A stretch of DNA of 64,000 nucleotides from [Clostridium] scindens (GTDB lineage Bacteria > Bacillota > Clostridia > Lachnospirales > Lachnospiraceae). The translations under genes were made by a program, and so were the position numbers. Each line of letters begins with the position of its first letter. Within the stretch, counting starts at the first letter, position 1. The DNA is taken from the NCBI RefSeq assembly GCF_019597925.1, contig NZ_CP080442.1, positions 3,239,501 to 3,303,500 on the forward strand. The letters run 5' to 3'. The notes under the pieces were generated by a model. It searched no databases, had not been told where the DNA came from, and saw only the letters and a list, made by a program, of their open reading frames with translations. Positions 34,304-42,459 of the stretch are shown here, piece by piece.

Positions 34304-34777
34304 CTACTTTTTCTCGTTCTTGCGCATCTTAAGTTTCAGAAGCGCAGTCGCTTTTTTACAGTCCAGCTCGACCATATTGTTTTCCCCAACCACATTGGTC
34401 TCTGTTCCGTCCGCGCTCTTATTGATATCCACGATTCCATCCAGATAATCATTTACAACTACGAACTGAGCTACTGTACCGCTGAAATTAAGGCCCGTCA
34501 CCGCGATGCCTCTCGTTCCCAGCTGCTCGCATGTATTCGTATAATCCACGTCGCTGTTTCCCCATCCGTCCGAAGAGATGATTACGCCATCTGCACGCAT
34601 CGCCTCGGCCCAAACAGCCGTCCTGGTTCCTACAAGCATCTTATCCTCATTATCGTCCGGTGTTCCTACGATGATAATTCCCATCAGATCCAGATCTGTA
34701 TCCGAAGAGACTACATCCAGCAGAGGATCTCTGAAGTGATGCAATGATGTTTCTTTTGTTGATGGTCCTATACCCAT
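34304..34777 (-). CDS. prdE: Proline reductase-associated protein PrdE (PrdA beta-half paralogue)
   Basis: A 157-residue protein encoded in D-proline reductase clusters; its role there is not settled. It begins MGIGPSTKETSLHHFRDP, which aligns with the stretch starting at the PrdA maturation site (CIGPASKEMSRHYWREP), and continues with IIIVGTPD, SSDGWGNSDVDYT and GTRGIAVTG, all with counterparts in the PrdA beta part. The cysteine that yields the pyruvoyl group in PrdA is replaced by the start region, so PrdE cannot form that cofactor. Its SD overlaps the prdD stop (TAGGAGG). Confidence 0.9.
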   Translation of the reverse strand: MGIGPSTKETSLHHFRDPLLDVVSSDTDLDLMGIIIVGTPDDNEDKMLVGTRTAVWAEAMRADGVIISSDGWGNSDVDYTNTCEQLGTRGIAVTGLNFSGTVAQFVVVNDYLDGIVDINKSADGTETNVVGENNMVELDCKKATALLKLKMRKNEKK

Positions 34778-34788
34778 ATTAACACCTC

Positions 34789-35556
34789 CTACTGCATAGA
34801 GCGGATAATACCGTCTCTGTACTCATTTGGAGTTACAAGAATCGGCATATTGCCCATATCGATAATTGAACGTCCGCCTTCTACGCCAGACGGCTCTTTG
34901 GAAAACAGATGCGTATCATACATTGCTCCCTGCCCTGCCACCTGCTTTACGATCAGGACGCGTTTCTTTCCTGGCCTTACTATATCATGGTACTCATGGC
35001 GCTCTGTACACTTCTCGCCTTTGAACTTCTTCATCTTATCACGGTATGTCTGGATAAACTTATCGCACGCCCTATGCGCGGCAGTCGGGCCAGGCCTTTC
35101 CTGTCCCATTCCGGCGGCAAGCGTCACATCAAAGGAAATTATGTAATCATTATCCCCCGGCGTACCTGCACGGTTCAAGTACAACTGGTCTTTCAGATTC
35201 CCCTCAGAAGACCCGAATTCATGGCACTGCTTTCCGTTTACGTCCACACCGGTAAGCATAACATATACGCCGGTAACGGTATGGGTAATGCCTTCTCCCA
35301 ATTTTCCAAGTACTTTGGTAGAAATCGGTATGATATCCATAATCGTATTCGTCCAACGGTCATGATCTCCTGACTTAATAATCTGAATATCAATCTTTTC
35401 AATGTGCTCTTCCTGAGCCACCAGCTGATCAAGCATTTCTTTACTGACTGTCATATGGCCATCAACAGTGATGTCATTATGTTCGCCCCACTCTACATCA
35501 TTCATATGGAACGCTTTAATCACAAGACGTCTCAGGTCTTTTACTTCTTCAGCCAA
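34789..35556 (-). CDS. prdD: Proline reductase-associated protein PrdD (PrdA alpha-half paralogue)
   Basis: A 255-residue paralogue of the C-terminal two thirds of the PrdA alpha part. Shared stretches include EFGSSEG, ERPGPTAAH, RPGKKRVLIVK, GQGAMYDTHL and the end MPILVTPNEYRDGIIRSMQ, which matches the residues just before the PrdA cleavage point. Thus prdD plus prdE reproduce PrdA as two genes split at its self-cleavage site. Separated from prdB by a terminator, so it may be expressed at a lower level. Confidence 0.9.
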   Translation of the reverse strand: MAEEVKDLRRLVIKAFHMNDVEWGEHNDITVDGHMTVSKEMLDQLVAQEEHIEKIDIQIIKSGDHDRWTNTIMDIIPISTKVLGKLGEGITHTVTGVYVMLTGVDVNGKQCHEFGSSEGNLKDQLYLNRAGTPGDNDYIISFDVTLAAGMGQERPGPTAAHRACDKFIQTYRDKMKKFKGEKCTERHEYHDIVRPGKKRVLIVKQVAGQGAMYDTHLFSKEPSGVEGGRSIIDMGNMPILVTPNEYRDGIIRSMQ

Positions 35557-35646
35557 CTTAAGTCACCTCCGATATTTAAAAACTACTTTCATGGCCTTAT
35601 TACAATATGGCGGATTCTTTTCCGATATATTGTCATATCTCTTTTC

Positions 35647-35676
35647 AAAAAAGGGCAGATGACAATCCATCTGCCC
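35647..35676 (-). terminator. Internal terminator between prdB and prdD
   Basis: On the minus strand GGGCAGATG/CATCTGCCC (complement of 35653-35676) with loop GATTGT is followed by TTTTTT. Another hairpin (ACAATAT/ATATTGT with CGG/CCG) lies at about 35600-35635 before prdD. Confidence 0.88.
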
Positions 35677-35690
35677 CTTATTTAATGAAA

Positions 35691-36416
35691 TTAAATCTTA
35701 GCTACATACTCGAATGGCAGTGGAACAATCTTTCCAGGTGTCTGGATTTCAACTAACTGCTCCAGAGTTGCCTTTACGATCTGTGTCTGCTGTTCAACAT
35801 TGTGCGGTCCACCTGCATTAGCACCCATAGGTACCAATGGAGCAACTGCACGAGGAGTACCAGTCTGACGAACAACTGGTGGAAGAGCTGCAATAATAAT
35901 AGTAGGAATTCCAGCTTCTTCAATCGCTCTCTGCACCAATACTGCAGAGCGGTGGCAGGTTCCTCAGCCAGCGGTGAGAACTACTGCGTCAACGTCCTCT
36001 TCTTTGAACATCTGTGCGATAGCCGGACCAGTTTCGCCTTTGAACTTCTCCTGGTTTCCGCCACCACCCATGAATCCTGCATGTACCGGAGCACAAGCTC
36101 TGATAAATCCTTCAGCAGCTAATTCATGAATTCTATCAATTGGGAACATACAGTTGATGTCTTTATTAACATCACTGTTATCATATCCACCGTGGGATAC
36201 CATCAGTTCGCTAGATGGTGTTGTGTTCTCTATTTTTCTCCATGTAAAGTCACCAGCAAGATTGAATCTTTCCTGATCCTTCTTATGAACACCGGCAGCT
36301 GTTGCAAGAGCGATAGACATGTCTTTCAACTCTTTTGTTACAGGAGTCCATACTGATGGTGGAGTAATAGGAACGAATATTTCAGATTGTAAACCTTTAA
36401 CAACCGTTAAACTCAT
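35691..36416 (-). CDS. prdB: D-proline reductase subunit PrdB, selenoprotein with in-frame UGA
   Basis: A 241-residue catalytic subunit of D-proline reductase. With the pyruvoyl subunit from PrdA it cleaves D-proline to 5-aminovalerate. The in-frame TGA (complement of 35964-35966) encodes Sec151 in TAG-Sec-GTCHRSAV, giving a Sec-x-x-Cys redox pair with Cys154. Sequence and frame are conserved on both sides (upstream GFMGGGGNQEKFKGETGPAIA; downstream IEEAGIPTIIIAALPP). A bacterial SECIS hairpin begins 12 bases after the UGA. ATG 36416 follows AAGGAGG. Automated callers will split it into two genes or truncate it. Confidence 0.96.
35925..35951 (-). promoter_or_regulatory. SECIS element of prdB
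   Basis: On the minus strand CGCTCTGCA pairs with TGCAGAGAGCG (two-base bulge) around loop GTATTGG. It begins 12 bases after the UGA, as expected for bacterial SelB recruitment. Confidence 0.88.
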
Positions 36417-36418
36417 TT

Positions 36419-36718
36419 TTAGACCTCCTTATTATCATCCAAACGTATGCGCATCTCATCTTGTTTGCGCCGTTCTTTTTCTATGTTGCTGACGTATTTG
36501 TCATTTATCTCCGGTCCCAGCTGTTCCGGAAAACTCATGTTCCATCCGAATTCCTGCCCCACTATCGGCTCAGTATCACAGATAAACATTCGTCTCGGTG
36601 CTTTGAAGAACCCCAAGCGTCCCTTCAAGTCTACGCTGATACTACAGTCATCAACGTCAACGACAACGCCTTCCATGTAAATGACTCTATCGCCATAATT
36701 CAAACGTTCATTATTCAT
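36419..36718 (-). CDS. Conserved prd-cluster protein (CBO2463/CBO2479-like)
   Basis: A 99-residue protein between prdA and prdB. Residues 5-60 look like a small beta-barrel (NYGDRVIYMEGVVVDVDDCSI), and the tail from about 75 is a charged helix (NIEKERRKQDEMRIRLDD). I recognise it only as the small conserved protein often found at this place in proline reductase operons; function unknown, perhaps assembly or a structural subunit. No Fe-S or redox motif. Its last codons contain the SD of prdB. Confidence 0.75.
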   Translation of the reverse strand: MNNERLNYGDRVIYMEGVVVDVDDCSISVDLKGRLGFFKAPRRMFICDTEPIVGQEFGWNMSFPEQLGPEINDKYVSNIEKERRKQDEMRIRLDDNKEV

Positions 36719-36733
36719 TCGCGGGCACCCGGC

Positions 36734-38587
36734 TTAGCTGTATTTTAATCTACGTTTTTCGCTCATTGGAAGAGCCTGCTCATTTTCAACAAGATCAACC
36801 TTTGTTCCGTATGCGCTCTCAATTAACTCTACGTTTGTAGACTTAACGTTTGGATTCCACTTCTTCTCAGCAGCCTTAACGTCTTCGCCTGCCATTGCAG
36901 TCTTAAGCATAGCAAGTGCACGAACAGCATCTTCTGGGCAAAGCGTATTGTTACCAAGAATCTCGTTCTCGATACCAGCTTCAGACTTGTTGTTGTCTAC
37001 CATGTATGTCATATACTTGTTACCAACAACCAGCGCGCCCTGAACTGCACAGTAAGACATGCCAACAACCGGGATTCCTCTCATACCGATCTGCTCGATA
37101 TGGCTTGCGAAATCGATGTGGTTGTTTCCGAAACCTTCTGTTGTAACGAAAGCTCCATCAGCATCCATCATTTCTACAGTATGGCCTACACGACGGGATA
37201 CATAGAATTTCTCAGCATTGATCTGAGGAGATCCTACAAATACAACACCGCAAAGGTCAACTTCCGGATCATGCAATGCTTCCAGAACCAATGGCTCTCT
37301 CCAGTAATGTCTGGACATTTCCTTAGATGCAGGTCCGATACATGTTAATGCATGGATACATCCATCAAGAACTTCCAATGGAGATACGCAAACCGGTACG
37401 TTTCCTAAGTCTACGTTAGCTCTTGCGCCAAGAACGCCAACAGGCTCTACAGGAAGGATGAAGTTGTCATGCATAGCTCCCTGTCCCATGATTTCCTTAA
37501 CGATAACGACTTTCTTCTTGCCTGGACGGCGAACCTGCTTCAGTTCTTCCGTATCAGCAACAAGGCTCTCATCAAGTTTCTTCATAACTTCGCGGATTTC
37601 CTGTGTGATTACATCAAATGCTGTATGAGCAGCCATAGGTCCACGACGTTCCATGTTTGTCTTTTCCTGGATTACGATGTTACCCTTGATAAAGATCTCG
37701 CCTTTATCTGGGCAGCTTGGACGATTCCACATAATGTTCTCGTCAAGGTATCCTTCTGAAGAACCGAACTCACCGATCTGAACTCCGCCTTCATCAACAC
37801 CTGTCAGCATCATAACAACGCCGTCAAGTACTCTTGTAACACCTGTTCCGAGTTCGTCATCGCCTTCTTTTGTAGCGATTGGCTGAACGTCCATAACAGT
37901 CTCAGAATATGTGTGGTATAAATCAGGAGTGATGATTTCCAGTTTGAAATCTTTTACAAGTTCCTGGTTGTCAATAACTTCTGACTCAATGCCTTCACGA
38001 ATGTAAAGAGTCGTTCCTTCGATCTTGGTCTCTGGTCCTCTCTTAACTTCTGTGATCGTGAAGTGCTTTCTTGTTAAGCTTCTTACAACTTTTTCTTCTC
38101 CAGCTGCTTCTGGTGCTGCTGCTCCTGCAACAACCGCCTCTGCTCCTGCTGGCAATGGTGCAACTGCTGCTCCGCCGCCAAGTGCTCCAACTGGGATCTC
38201 AAGGTCGATGTCCTTTCCTTCTCCAATATGGATCTTAAGTGTTCCGCCTGCTGCAGGTCCTGCTACAGGTGCTGCAACCGGTGCCGGTGCTGCTGGTGCT
38301 TCCTCTACTACCTCTTCTGCTGCTGGAGCAGTCGGCGCTTTTGCACCTTCAACTACATCTGCAGTTAATGGGCAAAGAGAATCACATGTTTTTGTAAGTT
38401 TTGCTCCCAAAACTTCTTCGATGGTCAATGCACCATCCAGGTTCAATAATCCTGAATCTACCAAGTCATCAAAGATCGCTGGATCTTCAAGATTAGCAGC
38501 TTCGATTGTAATGCCTGCTTCGGCTCTACAACATAATACCGCAGGATCATGAGCATGTTCTTTAGCTGTTTCAGCTGTGATTGACAT
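36734..38587 (-). CDS. prdA: D-proline reductase proprotein PrdA
   Basis: A 617-residue proprotein. In Clostridium sticklandii PrdA is cut to about 45 and 23 kDa parts, and a cysteine at the cut becomes the pyruvoyl group that binds D-proline. Here HALT-CIGPASKEMSRHY places the cut at Thr415/Cys416 (codon 37340-37342), giving 415- and 202-residue parts, which fit those sizes. Residues about 85-165 are an alanine/proline/glycine-rich linker (AAPAPVAAPVAGPAAGGT) with a short LKIHIGEGKDIDLEI strand. MSITAET at 38587 is the start, 8 bases after AAGGAGGG. A sigma-54-like promoter lies upstream. Confidence 0.96.
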   Translation of the reverse strand: MSITAETAKEHAHDPAVLCCRAEAGITIEAANLEDPAIFDDLVDSGLLNLDGALTIEEVLGAKLTKTCDSLCPLTADVVEGAKAPTAPAAEEVVEEAPAAPAPVAAPVAGPAAGGTLKIHIGEGKDIDLEIPVGALGGGAAVAPLPAGAEAVVAGAAAPEAAGEEKVVRSLTRKHFTITEVKRGPETKIEGTTLYIREGIESEVIDNQELVKDFKLEIITPDLYHTYSETVMDVQPIATKEGDDELGTGVTRVLDGVVMMLTGVDEGGVQIGEFGSSEGYLDENIMWNRPSCPDKGEIFIKGNIVIQEKTNMERRGPMAAHTAFDVITQEIREVMKKLDESLVADTEELKQVRRPGKKKVVIVKEIMGQGAMHDNFILPVEPVGVLGARANVDLGNVPVCVSPLEVLDGCIHALTCIGPASKEMSRHYWREPLVLEALHDPEVDLCGVVFVGSPQINAEKFYVSRRVGHTVEMMDADGAFVTTEGFGNNHIDFASHIEQIGMRGIPVVGMSYCAVQGALVVGNKYMTYMVDNNKSEAGIENEILGNNTLCPEDAVRALAMLKTAMAGEDVKAAEKKWNPNVKSTNVELIESAYGTKVDLVENEQALPMSEKRRLKYS

Positions 38588-38703
38588 ATTGTTTTCCCTC
38601 CTTGTTTGGTTTGCATAAATTATATATACAGTCACACATGGCGCGGAGAATACCTCTCGCCTTCCCCAGGCAAAAGAATCGGGGGTCCCTTGCCCTTGCC
38701 ATC

Positions 38704-38720
38704 TGCAACAGTAATACCAA
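38704..38720 (-). promoter_or_regulatory. Sigma-54-like (-24/-12) promoter of prdA
   Basis: TTGGTATTACTGTTGCA on the minus strand has GG and GC separated by exactly 10 bases and matches the YTGGCAC-N5-TTGCW consensus at the key positions. It lies 15 bases past the prdC stop and about 115 before prdA. In C. difficile the prd operon is activated by the sigma-54-dependent regulator PrdR. Confidence 0.7.
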
Positions 38721-38735
38721 TAAGTAACTTAGACC

Positions 38736-40064
38736 CTATTTGCCGTTTGGCAGCTGGTCAACTTCTTTGGATACTGTCAGTCTTCTGTATAACGGATGAC
38801 CGATGGTTCTCATCACATGGTCTGTCTGATGGAATGTCTTCAGTTTTAACTTCGGTGCAGATCCCATAACTGTGTTGGAACAGTCTGAGCAGTTACCAAT
38901 GATGATATACTCTGCGCCGTCTTTCTTGAACTGCAGACATTTCTGTGCCTGTCCAGGACAGTTTCCTGGGTTCTCGCACTTAAGCGCTGCGCCCGGCTTA
39001 GGCTCAACCGCCTGTTTACATCTTGCCACAGAAACGACCTTTCCATTCATCTTTTCGCAAAGTTCGCGCATACGGTCCTCGCTTCCGCCGCACGCACAGA
39101 CAAGCAATCCTACCGGTGCTCCGTGAAGATCCGGGAACTCAACCGTTACGATGATTCCGCCTGTCGTCTTCGTAGTAGGCGCGTCTAATGTGGTGGACTT
39201 TCCAGTAAATGCTCCACCCATGATAATCTCGCCATATGTACCATCGATTCCGCCTGCCTTCTCGATCATGTCTGCAACGCAGGTTCCAACCGGAACATCC
39301 ATGAATACATGCGGCTCGTTTCCACCGTTAATCTTTCCAATAACCGTCATGTTCTTGCTGAAGCAAGGTTTCTTAAGTTCGATCGCTTCTGCGATACGAA
39401 GCAGGGTCTCGCAGTTGATTACGACTGCATCTGCTGCTGACGGCAACTGTGTAGGATCAAGCAGTTTTCCGAGACATTCTCTTACTACCGCTCTTTCCTC
39501 TCCCATCGGGTAAATATCCGGAAGAAGATGGATCGTGATATTGTCTTCGTCCTTGATCGCCTCTCTGAGAAGTTCGATTGCTTTCTCGTTCTTCTTCTTA
39601 ATAGCAATAATTCCTTTTGCTGCATTGGATATCTCCATGCAGTATTTCAATCCGCGGATTGTAATATCTGTCTTTTCTTCAATCTGCTGGATATTGTGGC
39701 GAAGTCCAGGTTCGCATTCTGCAGCATTTACCAGGATATATCCGCCGTGAAGGTCCGTTCCAATCTTCACGCCAGTTGGGAATCCTGCGCCGCCCATACC
39801 TACGATTCCGGCTTCCTTAACCATCTCAAGCTTGCTGCCTTCCTTAATAGGTACAAACTCATCTTTCTGCTCTTCATCCGGCTTGATGACGATTCGGTCT
39901 TCCAAGACCTCTTCCACCACGCCGTAGACGCTGGAAAAGATGTTAGCGCCAAGTCCTGTAGGAGTTGCAATCAAGGTACCTTTTTCTACCTTATCCCCAA
40001 CCTTTACGATTGCCTCACAGGGTGCACCAACATGCTGACGTAATAAAATCTGTACATTTCCCAT
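38736..40064 (-). CDS. prdC: Proline reductase-associated electron transfer protein PrdC (RnfC-like)
   Basis: A 442-residue protein related to RnfC/NqrA-type subunits, thought to deliver electrons to proline reductase. The N-terminal RnfC barrel (MGNVQILLRQHVGAPCEAIV) precedes the flavin/NADH-like fold with GMGGAGFPTGVKIGTDL and the SLBB-like region. The C-terminus is cysteine-rich (CACGG, CENPGNCPGQAQKC, IIGNCSDCSNT), probably Fe-S or redox thiols. No in-frame UGA is visible. ATG 40064 follows AAGGAGAAGG. It precedes prdA by 148 bases and probably has its own promoter. Confidence 0.93.
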   Translation of the reverse strand: MGNVQILLRQHVGAPCEAIVKVGDKVEKGTLIATPTGLGANIFSSVYGVVEEVLEDRIVIKPDEEQKDEFVPIKEGSKLEMVKEAGIVGMGGAGFPTGVKIGTDLHGGYILVNAAECEPGLRHNIQQIEEKTDITIRGLKYCMEISNAAKGIIAIKKKNEKAIELLREAIKDEDNITIHLLPDIYPMGEERAVVRECLGKLLDPTQLPSAADAVVINCETLLRIAEAIELKKPCFSKNMTVIGKINGGNEPHVFMDVPVGTCVADMIEKAGGIDGTYGEIIMGGAFTGKSTTLDAPTTKTTGGIIVTVEFPDLHGAPVGLLVCACGGSEDRMRELCEKMNGKVVSVARCKQAVEPKPGAALKCENPGNCPGQAQKCLQFKKDGAEYIIIGNCSDCSNTVMGSAPKLKLKTFHQTDHVMRTIGHPLYRRLTVSKEVDQLPNGK

Positions 40065-40210
40065 GACATCCTTCTCCTTTTTTCTTTTTTAATATAAGTA
40101 AAAAACGAAACCATGACAGCCCGTTTACTTATTCCCCAATATATAAATTCTATCTATAAATATTTCAGTTACATATTCGCCAATTTTTTAACGTTAAATA
40201 ATTGCTCTTT

Positions 40211-40308
40211 TGGCGGAGGCATGTGGGAATCGAACCCACCCAGGACGCTCTTAACGCCCCACACTAGTTTTGAAGACTAGGAGGCACACCAGTCACCCAT
40301 CTACCCCC
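40211..40308 (-). tRNA. selC: tRNA-Sec (anticodon UCA)
   Basis: 98 bases including encoded CCA. Anticodon stem CTAGT/ACTAG with loop CTTCAAA gives anticodon TCA (complement of 40271-40273). The extra arm is long (GGGGCGTTAAGAGCGTCC), the T stem is GTGGG/CCCAC with loop TTCGATT, and the acceptor stem is extended (GGGGGTA with TGCCTCC plus one weak pair). These features identify selenocysteine tRNA. It lies between prdC and prdF and is read in the same direction as prdC. Confidence 0.97.
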
Positions 40309-40332
40309 ATGACTTACGTCTCATGCGAATTA

Positions 40333-40361
40333 ACAATAACACACTTTTTCGGAGATTTCAA
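40333..40361 (-). promoter_or_regulatory. Probable promoter of tRNA-Sec
   Basis: Minus strand TTGAAA (complement of 40356-40361), 17 bases, TATTGT (complement of 40333-40338), about 25 bases upstream of the tRNA. Confidence 0.5.
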
Positions 40362-40396
40362 CCGTTTTTATTTATTTTTATAGTACCAAAAAACCA

Positions 40397-40425
40397 TTGA
40401 CTTTTCAAGGCTTATCGTACATAAT
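40397..40425 (+). promoter_or_regulatory. Promoter of prdF
   Basis: TTGACT (40397-40402), 17 bases, CATAAT (40420-40425). The 5' leader is then about 170 bases, with a TTTTTCGAAAAA palindrome near 40510 but no clear terminator. Confidence 0.6.
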
Positions 40426-40603
40426 AATTGTAGTGAACTGAACGTAATACTAGAATGCGGTCTAATTGTTAATTTTGTATCGTTTCTGGGCGGTTCATTG
40501 GGAGTTTTTCGAAAAAGGCACTGCGAGAACTTGGGGGTTTTCAATGTGTTTTTATAAAAACTTATAGAAAGAGTCTATGAGTAAATTCAAGGAGGTAACG
40601 ATT

Positions 40604-41638
40604 ATGGAGTTAAAAGCAAATGTTAACTTCGAACGGTTTGAAGCAGCATTACAGGTAGTAGACGCTCACACCGTTGGAGAATTCTGCCGTGTAGTAATCG
40701 GCGGATTCCCGGAGCCAGAAGGCAGCACAATGATTGAAAAGAAAAAATGGATGGAGAAGAACTATGACCAGGTACGTACAGCATTGATGTTCGAGCCAAG
40801 AGGACATCATGATATGTTTGGGGCATTCCTGTGCAAGCCAGTCAATCCAGAAGCAGACTTTGGTGTAATGTTCATGGATACAGGCGGATACCTGAACATG
40901 TGCGGACACTGCACGATCGGCGCTGTAACAGTTGCAATCGAGGCAGGTCTTGTTGAATCTAAGGAAGGCGTAAACCAGGTTGTACTGGAAGCACCGGCCG
41001 GACTCATCCGTACAGAAGCAGTTGTAAAAGACGGCAAAGTTGAGCACGTTACATTGACTAACGTACCAGCATTCGTTTACAAAGAGAACCTCTCCGTTAC
41101 GATCGACGGCCAGGAGATCCCATTTACCATCTCCTTCGGAGGAAGCTTCTTCGCATTAGTTGATACTACAAAGATCGGTATCACAGAGATTAGCCCGAAG
41201 ACAGTTCCGGACATCACCAAGTTAGGAATGAAGCTGTTAGACGTTATCAACAAAGAGATTCCGGTTAAGCATCCTCTTCTTGACATTGATACGGTTGACT
41301 TAGTTGAGTTCTACGGACCAACACCGAATCCGGACAAGGCAACTATGAGAAACGTAGTAATCTTCGGAGATGCTATGGCTGACCGTTCTCCATGCGGAAC
41401 TGGTACTAGCGCTAAGCTTGCTACTCTTCATCACTGGGGAGAGATCGGCGTAGGCGAGGAATTCATCTATGAGAGTTTCATCGGAACCAGATTCAAGGGC
41501 GTAATCAAAGAGACAACGAAAGTTGCTGACTACGACGCAGTTATTCCTATGATCACAGGCAGCTGCTACCTGACCGGTGTTGCTACATACTTGATCGATC
41601 CTACGGATCCATTGAAATATGGCTTCCAGGTAGGCTAG
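40604..41638 (+). CDS. prdF: Proline racemase PrdF
   Basis: A 344-residue cofactor-independent racemase converting L-proline to D-proline, the reductase substrate. The two catalytic cysteines are in MCGHCTIGAV and DRSPCGTGTSA, as in proline racemases; 4-hydroxyproline epimerases share the fold but the prd neighbourhood favours proline. The start MELKANVNF at 40604 follows AAGGAGG by 8 bases; an upstream in-frame Met at 40577 lacks such a site. It is transcribed away from the rest of the prd genes and ends in a hairpin. Confidence 0.95.
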   Translation: MELKANVNFERFEAALQVVDAHTVGEFCRVVIGGFPEPEGSTMIEKKKWMEKNYDQVRTALMFEPRGHHDMFGAFLCKPVNPEADFGVMFMDTGGYLNMCGHCTIGAVTVAIEAGLVESKEGVNQVVLEAPAGLIRTEAVVKDGKVEHVTLTNVPAFVYKENLSVTIDGQEIPFTISFGGSFFALVDTTKIGITEISPKTVPDITKLGMKLLDVINKEIPVKHPLLDIDTVDLVEFYGPTPNPDKATMRNVVIFGDAMADRSPCGTGTSAKLATLHHWGEIGVGEEFIYESFIGTRFKGVIKETTKVADYDAVIPMITGSCYLTGVATYLIDPTDPLKYGFQVG

Positions 41639-41674
41639 TATTCTATCCTAGTAGAATAGCAATACATGAAAAAT

Positions 41675-41705
41675 GAAGCGGATTAGTCATAATCCGCTTC
41701 TATTT
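41675..41705 (+). terminator. Terminator after prdF
   Basis: Stem GAAGCGGATTA/TAATCCGCTTC with loop GTC or GTCA, followed by a T-rich TATTTAAATT. A second short hairpin (ATTCTA/TAGAAT) precedes it at about 41640-41658. Confidence 0.75.
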
Positions 41706-41734
41706 AAATTAAGGCGGGAAAGGAATGAGTGCCG

Positions 41735-42322
41735 ATGCCACGTAAACGCCAATCCACCAAAAGCCGCATTGTCAAAGCGGCATGGAATCTGTTCTATAAG
41801 AACGGATACGACCACACCACAGTAGAAGACATTATCGCAGCGTCCAAGACATCAAAGGGCACCTTCTATCATTACTTCAAGGGCAAAGAAGCTCTTTTGA
41901 ATTCTTTATCTTATCTGTTTGATGAGAAGTACGAAGAACTAGCCGCAGTCATTGACCCAAATCTGTCATCTTATGACAAGCTTCTGTTTTTGAATCATGA
42001 ACTGTTCTATATGATTGAAACCAGCGTAGATATCAGGCTGCTCGCATTTCTCTATTCATCCCAGCTGATCACGAAGGACAAGAAGTCTCTATCCGACAGC
42101 AAGCGCTTTTATTTCAAGTGGGTGACGGAGATTCTTTCGGAAGGCCTTGAGCGGGGAGAATTCAAGAATACCAGTTCTGCCGAGGAACTGATGAACATCT
42201 ATGCCATGTATGAACGGGCCATGCTATACGACTGGTCGCTCTTTAAGGGCAAATATTCTTTATCGGAATACAGCGACAAGCTGCTTCCTCATGTACTGGA
42301 TACCTTTGTTGAAGGAGTATAG
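41735..42322 (+). CDS. TetR/AcrR-family regulator
   Basis: A 195-residue regulator. The N-terminal helix-turn-helix (residues 10-55) reads VKAAWNLFYKNGYDHTTVED then KTSKGTFYHYFKGKEALL, typical of TetR. The C-terminal ligand domain is not assignable. ATG 41735 is taken as start (site AAAGGA 10 bases before); a GTG at 41729 is possible. It lies about 95 bases after prdF behind a terminator, so it may have its own promoter. Candidate targets are prdF or unlinked genes. Confidence 0.88.
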   Translation: MPRKRQSTKSRIVKAAWNLFYKNGYDHTTVEDIIAASKTSKGTFYHYFKGKEALLNSLSYLFDEKYEELAAVIDPNLSSYDKLLFLNHELFYMIETSVDIRLLAFLYSSQLITKDKKSLSDSKRFYFKWVTEILSEGLERGEFKNTSSAEELMNIYAMYERAMLYDWSLFKGKYSLSEYSDKLLPHVLDTFVEGV

Positions 42323-42347
42323 AAATGGATTTGTCTCTAAAAAATGA

Positions 42348-42411
42348 GGGACGGGATCTTCTGACTTTGGATATGCCTGCCATATCCCAGCCAGAGACTC
42401 CGTCCCTTTTT
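42348..42411. terminator. Branched terminator after the TetR gene
   Basis: GGGACGG/CCGTCCC (42348-42354 with 42400-42406) encloses GGATATG/CATATCC and is followed by five T on the plus strand; A-rich sequence on the other side allows minus-strand use by the gene ending at 42460. Confidence 0.8.
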
Positions 42412-42459
42412 GCTTGTTCGCCCGCGCTTATCGCCTGCGCCTATCCATCCATACCTCGC

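Noticed and set aside
35691..36416. prdB could be read as two broken genes split by a stop
   Set aside because: The stop is TGA, the frame continues with conserved sequence, a SECIS-like hairpin follows, and the full Sec machinery is encoded in the window.
38736..40064. PrdC as an additional selenoprotein
   Set aside because: There is no in-frame TGA and the frame ends at TAG; Cys residues occupy the redox-like positions.
40490..40530. Sigma-54 promoter before prdF (GGCACTGCGAGAACTTGG)
   Set aside because: GG and GC do not lie 10 bases apart; a sigma-A promoter is visible at 40397-40425.
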